Assembly: GCA_022496805.1 (NCBI GenBank)
Contig: CM040096.1
Coordinates: 13,517,501 to 13,581,500 of the forward strand
From: Pohlia nutans
Taxonomy: Eukaryota; Streptophyta; Bryopsida; Bryales; Mniaceae
Direction: 5' to 3'
DNA: 64,000 bases
Both the position numbers and the translations under genes were made by a program. The notes under the pieces were generated by a model that was given only the letters and a program-made list of their open reading frames with translations, made no database searches and had not been told where the DNA came from. Positions 59,091 to 64,000 of the stretch are shown here, one piece after another (position 1 is the first letter of the stretch; each line of letters opens with the position of its first letter).

Positions 59091-59666
59091 TTAACGCCTA
59101 AATGCCTAGAGCCCTCTCCAAATTTGGCAGTTTTGCAAAGGTGCATTATAAAATGCAATCCAGAGGGATATTTTGAATTTGATGTATGAATAAAAGTTGT
59201 ACATCATAAATTTTAGATTCTATCCATACAGTTAGATCTATGATTGCTATCACCAATATTTTATATAAAATTTGGAACTCAAAATTCAAATTCTTTTGTA
59301 ATTTGATTACAAATAAGATATTGACAATTTTTACATGAAATTTGTTGTGATTGGTTGAAATGTAAAACTCTAAGTGTAGTGATTTTTGAAGATCTTTTGG
59401 TTGCTTAATTTGATGATCTGACTTTTTTGAAGAGCACTTTTACTCTAAAATCTTTGAAATTTTGGGTGAATCACTACAACATGAAATGAGGCATAAAATT
59501 TTCACAAGTCATCTCCTTTCTAATTGGATTACACATGCATGAAGCTAACTTCCCATAAAATATATAGTAAAAAATCCACAGTACAAAAAGTCAATGACAA
59601 ATGAAAAATCATGGATGAAATTTGTACATCGTCCAAAAAATGGATGCTCAGGCAGTTAAGGGTTAA
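59091..59666 (+). mobile_element. TTAA element, common ~577-bp family
   Basis: Complete copy in the opposite orientation to 58201-58777; left TTAACGCCTAAATGCCTAGAG, right GGCAGTTAAGGGTTAA. Confidence 0.85.
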
Positions 59667-59786
59667 TGTAAGATTAGATGTAAATATTAAATTTTGAAAA
59701 ATTGAAGCAAACATAAATTTTAATACTTGGATTATAAATTTTAAAACAAATATTCATAGTTTGACAATTAGTACAGCATGCACTAA

Positions 59787-60142
59787 GAGCATGCGCACCC
59801 TATGCTTGTATCCACCTTTGACTCAGGAAATTGGATGTAGTATCATTGTATTTAATGTTTTTTTTTGTTTTTTTTGAAGGCAAGTGACCGAGCCATACTT
59901 TTGGGATCATATATAGTGATGTTTTTATAGTCCCTCTATAGCTAAATTCAACGAAGGGCTTGGTATCCTAGATTGATGAACAATAATGATTACCCATGTA
60001 TAATAATTGTGATTGGTTCTCGCACTATATAGAAGGTGATTATAGCCGTTAAAGAGTGTGGAGAGAATAGAGTCTAATACCAAATCTTGAATATGATTAT
60101 ACTACAATGAGGTTAATTGAAAGGAGAAGGGTGCGCATACTC
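59787..60142. mobile_element. PIF/Harbinger-like MITE, TSD TAA
   Basis: Ends GAGCATGCGCACCCT and AGGGTGCGCATACTC, with TAA at 59784-59786 and 60143-60145. Third member of the GAGCAT family here; internal 'gattggttc' recalls the other two copies. Confidence 0.75.
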
Positions 60143-60480
60143 TAATTATACTATTTAGTGAAGTAGGTTTCAGAGTAGCTACTTCTACCCTTAAAGATTT
60201 TCATCCTTGGGTATAACTTGCTATGTGACACACTTTCATCCTTTAACAATTCTTTCAATATTAGAAATTATCACCCAAATTACGGAAATGGATAACAATT
60301 CTCAACTTTAAAAAATCATTTTTATACTTTGTGATTTCAAACTAGGAATGGACTAAACTCATTTTCATGTTTTATAATTTCAAATCACCAACAATCAAAC
60401 CCATCTTCAAAATTTATGATTTTTTGGGTGCCATCGATCAAAACTCATCAACCAGCAATCGTGTTTTATGATTTTAGACT
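60143..60480. other. Intergenic spacer
   Basis: No gene or bounded repeat supported. Confidence 0.4.
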
Positions 60481-60545
60481 ACCAAAAGTCAAAACTCCAA
60501 ACTCAGCTTCATTATTTGTACTCGAGGCTACCAACTACCACATTT
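60481..60545. repeat. 65-bp direct repeat, left copy
   Basis: 'accaaaagtcaaaactcc ... accacattt', repeated with about one mismatch at 60836-60900. The two copies exactly bracket the MITE at 60546-60835. Confidence 0.85.
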
Positions 60546-60835
60546 CCTCGAGGAAGTCACTTAGTGTAAATTTTGGGTACATATGAGCGAAAAAGGGTAT
60601 TTAATGGGAGGCTATGAAATAATTTGAAGATTCTACTATTTATAGTATATTTAGGATATATTCTATATATATATTCTATGAATATTCTATGAATATTCCT
60701 AAAATATTCCCAAATTGGTTTTATAACGCCCTATATTACTTCTATAAGTTTATAATTTCTATCTCAAATGAATAAAAGACACCCTATATTTGTTCTCTCA
60801 TAGTTATCTAAATTCTTGATAGTGACTTCCCCAGG
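60546..60835. mobile_element. MITE with GAGGAAGTCAC ends, between 65-bp repeats
   Basis: Ends 'cctcgaggaagtcac' and 'gtgacttccccagg'. Full-length homologue of 13866-14150. Flanked on both sides by the same 65-bp sequence. Confidence 0.7.
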
Positions 60836-60900
60836 ACCAAAAGTCAAAACTCCAAACTCAGCTTCATTATTTGTACTGGAGGCTACCAACTACCACATTT
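60836..60900. repeat. 65-bp direct repeat, right copy
   Basis: Second copy of 60481-60545. 'accacatttcattct' with 'gatttgttatt' recurs again at 60970-60995, indicating further local tandem duplication. Confidence 0.85.
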
Positions 60901-61428
60901 CATTCTAATGATTTGTTATTTGTCCACCTTCATCTTTATTATTTCATAATATTAGCCTCCAACTACATACCACATTTCATTCTCACGATTTGTTATTGGA
61001 TACTCATGTTCATGCTTTCAATGATGAAAACTCTCCTTCCTCTTATTAGGAAATTGAGAGAAAATGAAACCTCAAAGTACCCACCACTTTTGTCCCTTTC
61101 TACTGATCCTCCCATAGCAACATTGGAAGACTCAACATACACCATTTTGCCTCCAAAACTACTCTAAAACCCACTCGTCTTGATAACTTGGGCCTCTCAG
61201 AATAATTACAACTTGCTTCAATCACCAAAGGTTACCGGTTGGCCACCCCATTTCTTTCTTAGATACTTTGTACAAAGACAAGAGTATCTACGATGAAGGG
61301 AACACAACACATAATTGCAAAGGACTGCATTCTCATCTTATATATGCCGAAACATAACTTATCTGATTGAAAATTTCTTGTTTGTCTCTTTCAACAAAGA
61401 GGCAAACAACAAGAAGTTTGGCAGAAGT

Positions 61429-61973
61429 GGACGATGTACAGAATCAAACATAGTTTTTCATCTGTCATTGACTTTTTGCAGTGTGGATTTTTTACTATAT
61501 ATTTTATGGGAAGTTAGCTTCATGCATGTGTAATCCGATTAGAAAGGAGATGACTAGTGAAAAATTTATGCCTCATTTCATGTTGTAGTGATTCACCCAG
61601 AATTTCAAAGATTTTAGAGTAAAAGTGCTCTTCAAAAAAGTCAGATCATCAAATTAAGCAACCAAAAGATCTTCAAAAATCACTACACTTAGAGTTTTAC
61701 ATTTCAACCAATCACAACAAATTTCATGTACAAATTGTCAATATTTTATTTATAATCCAATTACAAAAGAATTTTGAATTTGAAGTTTCAAATTTTATAC
61801 AAAAATATCAGTAATAACAATCGCAAAGCTAACCATATGGATAGAATCTAAAATTTATGATGTACAACTTTAATTCATACATCAAGTTCAAAATATCCCT
61901 TTGGATTGCATTTTATGATGCATCTTTGCAAAACTGCCAAATTTGGAGAGGGGTGAGGACGTTTGGGAGTTAA
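61429..61973 (-). mobile_element. TTAA element, 577-bp family, one end lost
   Basis: Collinear with the other copies from 'ggacgatgtac' onward and ending GGACGTTTGGGAGTTAA. The outer ~25 bp including the left TTAA is missing. Confidence 0.78.
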
Positions 61974-63740
61974 GCCCAGTGGGTATTTTTTGGTACCTAA
62001 TTGTAATTCTCTTTACCAATGAGATTTCGTATTCGCACTAGCTCCACGGGTTCTTCTCCTTCATTACCATGTGATGTTTCTACCATAGTTGCAATGGAGG
62101 AAACATCCATGGTCTTGAAAAAAAATTAAAAAAAATGAAAATTAAATAATCTCTTCCATGGTCTTTCAAGTTTCTTTGCATAGACAAGAAGCATACTCGA
62201 CGAATCCACATTGATGGCAATTCAATAAGCGTAATGCAATAGCTAAGGAAATGAACAACTCACAGTTTAGAGCCCGCTCAGTGTACCAACTTGTCGTTCA
62301 ACATTGATAAAAGAGTTCAAATATTTAATCAAGAAACTTGCGACAAGAACAAATAACAATGATTCCGCACAATTTGGAAATTGAAAATTCTCTTGCTTTG
62401 CAACATTAAAAACTTGTCTGCTTACGATGCATAAACTTACAACAAAATTCCCGAATCACTATGTACACTCATGCTTGCTAAGAAAACACAATTTTAGATA
62501 ATGAAGGTGTTAGAGCTTGGCTTGAAGGTGAGATGGAGAGTTGGGAATGAAGCTCGTGGACGAAGTCCACCTTTTACAAATTTCCCATCTAGCAAGTTTA
62601 GTCAATATGATGAAGACAAATATGAGGATGGATGCTTATTGTGGATGACATTCATTCACTTTGGTTTCCCGCCAGACAAACATCGAAGGGAAAGAGGACG
62701 ACGTGGTGTGATTGTCACCATTTTCATTGATACAGTGCGTAATAGAGTTAGACAATATTCATCGATGACAATCATTCATCCAACATTGTACTACGTACTT
62801 AGACAATAATGATAAAGCACCGTGTGCCATTTTCACTGTCCATTCTTGCTGTCTACATGCTTATACTTTCTTGATTTTTATAGTGCGTCCCCCACCAACT
62901 TGCGCTTTTGACTTGGTGCCCTTTCCTTTGTTGAATTGTGATTTCTATTTGTGTTTGAATGATGTTATTCATGTCTAAAACATCAATTTCTTTGTGGAAA
63001 CCGTTTGTGGATTGCAGGAAAGCATTTCTTTAGAATCTTCATTGTTATGAATGGAATTCCATACCTCACACTCACTGTAGTTTGTGAGACAATTGTAGAT
63101 AGCTAGGCAGGTTATTTCTTTACAACTTTTACTTCTTATGAATGGAATTTCATACCTCATGTATGCTACTTCTTTGTTTAATAGGAACCCCTGGCATGAC
63201 GGGGATTGCTCCCGGGCCTCATGTTACATGTTACGGTGGGGCGTCGCTCTTAGTTGGAAATGATTAGTAGCATTGGGTTTAGTCCAATTATTGTAGGAAG
63301 AAAATCCAAAAAAATCACCTGCGGGAGAACACTGGTATGTGTTCTCTTTGTTCACAATGTGATGTTTGTAATCTGTTGTTGTGCAATGGAAATAAAAAAT
63401 TCATTTTTTTCAAAAAATAAAATAAAAAATGGCTTTTGCCTTTGTATTTGTTAAACCCTAAGGACCGCTTTACATGAAGGGCCAAGATTAGAGCCAATTC
63501 ATAGGAAATAGTGGCTCAGGCCAAGAAGGGAGGGAGCTCTAACTCGGCCACAAGGGAAGTGAATTGGGATTCCATTTTTTCAACCCATTTCTCTTGCTTG
63601 TGGCAGTGTTAGATTTCGTCTTTAGTGCATTAGAATATGAATTTTGTCTACATGTCGTCTACATGTCAAGTTTTGTTTCGTAAAAATTGTGAAAGTGCGA
63701 AGTTTTTTTTAAAATTGCAGGTAGATAAAGAAATCCATAA
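61974..63740. other. Intergenic DNA with one unexplained open frame
   Basis: An ATG-started frame at 62501-62809 (plus, 102 codons) includes a polar stretch KHRRERGRRG. I do not recognise it and have no evidence it is a gene. Nothing else is supported. Confidence 0.4.
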
Positions 63741-63818
63741 CACTAGTAGAAAATTATGCTGAATAAAACCGCAGTCGAAATTGGCTGCAATTCTTTATGG
63801 CATAGTTTTCTACTAGTG
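63741..63818. mobile_element. 78-bp CACTA-like MITE, TSD TAA
   Basis: CACTAGTAGAAAATTATGC on the left and GCATAGTTTTCTACTAGTG on the right, flanked by TAA at 63738-63740 and 63819-63821. The 'gcagtcgaaattggctgc' centre forms its own hairpin, so the whole element can fold. Confidence 0.85.
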
Positions 63819-64000
63819 TAAATAACCAACAAAATACACCTATTTTAAAATATTTTTGGTCATGAGAAAAGTGCCTAAACTCATGTGCTTCAAAAGATGT
63901 GCCCATGCCCAACAATCAATTTGTGATTGATCATCATCAACAAACCTTCGGAGAGCTTGTTATCATATTGTATTTTTTGGGTCGTTAATACAAAATGTCA

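Noticed and set aside
62501..62809. 102-codon frame as a gene
   Set aside because: No motif, no context; kept only as a note.
1..64000. CRISPR array
   Set aside because: Repeats are dispersed transposons and microsatellites; no regular repeat-spacer array, and the DNA is eukaryotic.

Overview
The window looks like nuclear DNA of a land plant: AT-rich, gene-poor and full of transposon remnants. Evidence for a plant is an intron-containing, GPI-tailed stellacyanin-type phytocyanin (39348-40433), a large single-exon F-box-like protein (45651-47156), a U2 snRNA-like sequence, and CACTA-type and PIF/Harbinger-type MITEs. The dual-endonuclease LINE and the style of the F-box gene would fit a non-seed plant, but that is a weak inference and I cannot name the species.

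Layout. 1-1416: degenerate direct repeats followed by a 992-bp foldback element. 2.5-13.5 kb: a mosaic of CACTA-like MITEs, TTAA-flanked MITEs and a minus-strand U2 snRNA-like sequence. 13.6-38.6 kb: almost only MITEs from several families, two (AT)n microsatellites, a second long foldback (25.85-26.70 kb) and AT-rich unassigned DNA. 39-41.2 kb: the phytocyanin gene, whose 3' region is tandemly duplicated, one copy carrying a CACTA-like MITE. 44.9-47.2 kb: a SINE-like sequence and the F-box gene. 49.7-56.8 kb: a decayed LINE encoding, in order, an APE endonuclease, reverse transcriptase, a long unassigned linker, RNase H and a C-terminal restriction-like endonuclease (CCHC - RHN - KPD - E). 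That is a Dualen/RandI-like architecture. 56.9-64 kb: a tRNA-like SINE candidate, nested TTAA elements, a PIF-like MITE, a MITE between 65-bp direct repeats, and a 78-bp CACTA-like MITE.

The dominant signal is a superfamily of non-autonomous elements bounded by TTAA and starting CCCCTAAA. Nineteen copies have both ends and about eleven are partial; complete copies cover about 10.9 kb, or 17% of the window. Adjacent copies share a single TTAA. One copy splits the LINE endonuclease domain, and the reading frame resumes exactly when one TTAA is kept. Another is nested inside a second family at TTAA. This points to a TTAA-targeting DNA transposon (piggyBac- or Kolobok-type). No transposase is encoded here. 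The two host genes are independent single-copy-looking genes with no visible functional link.
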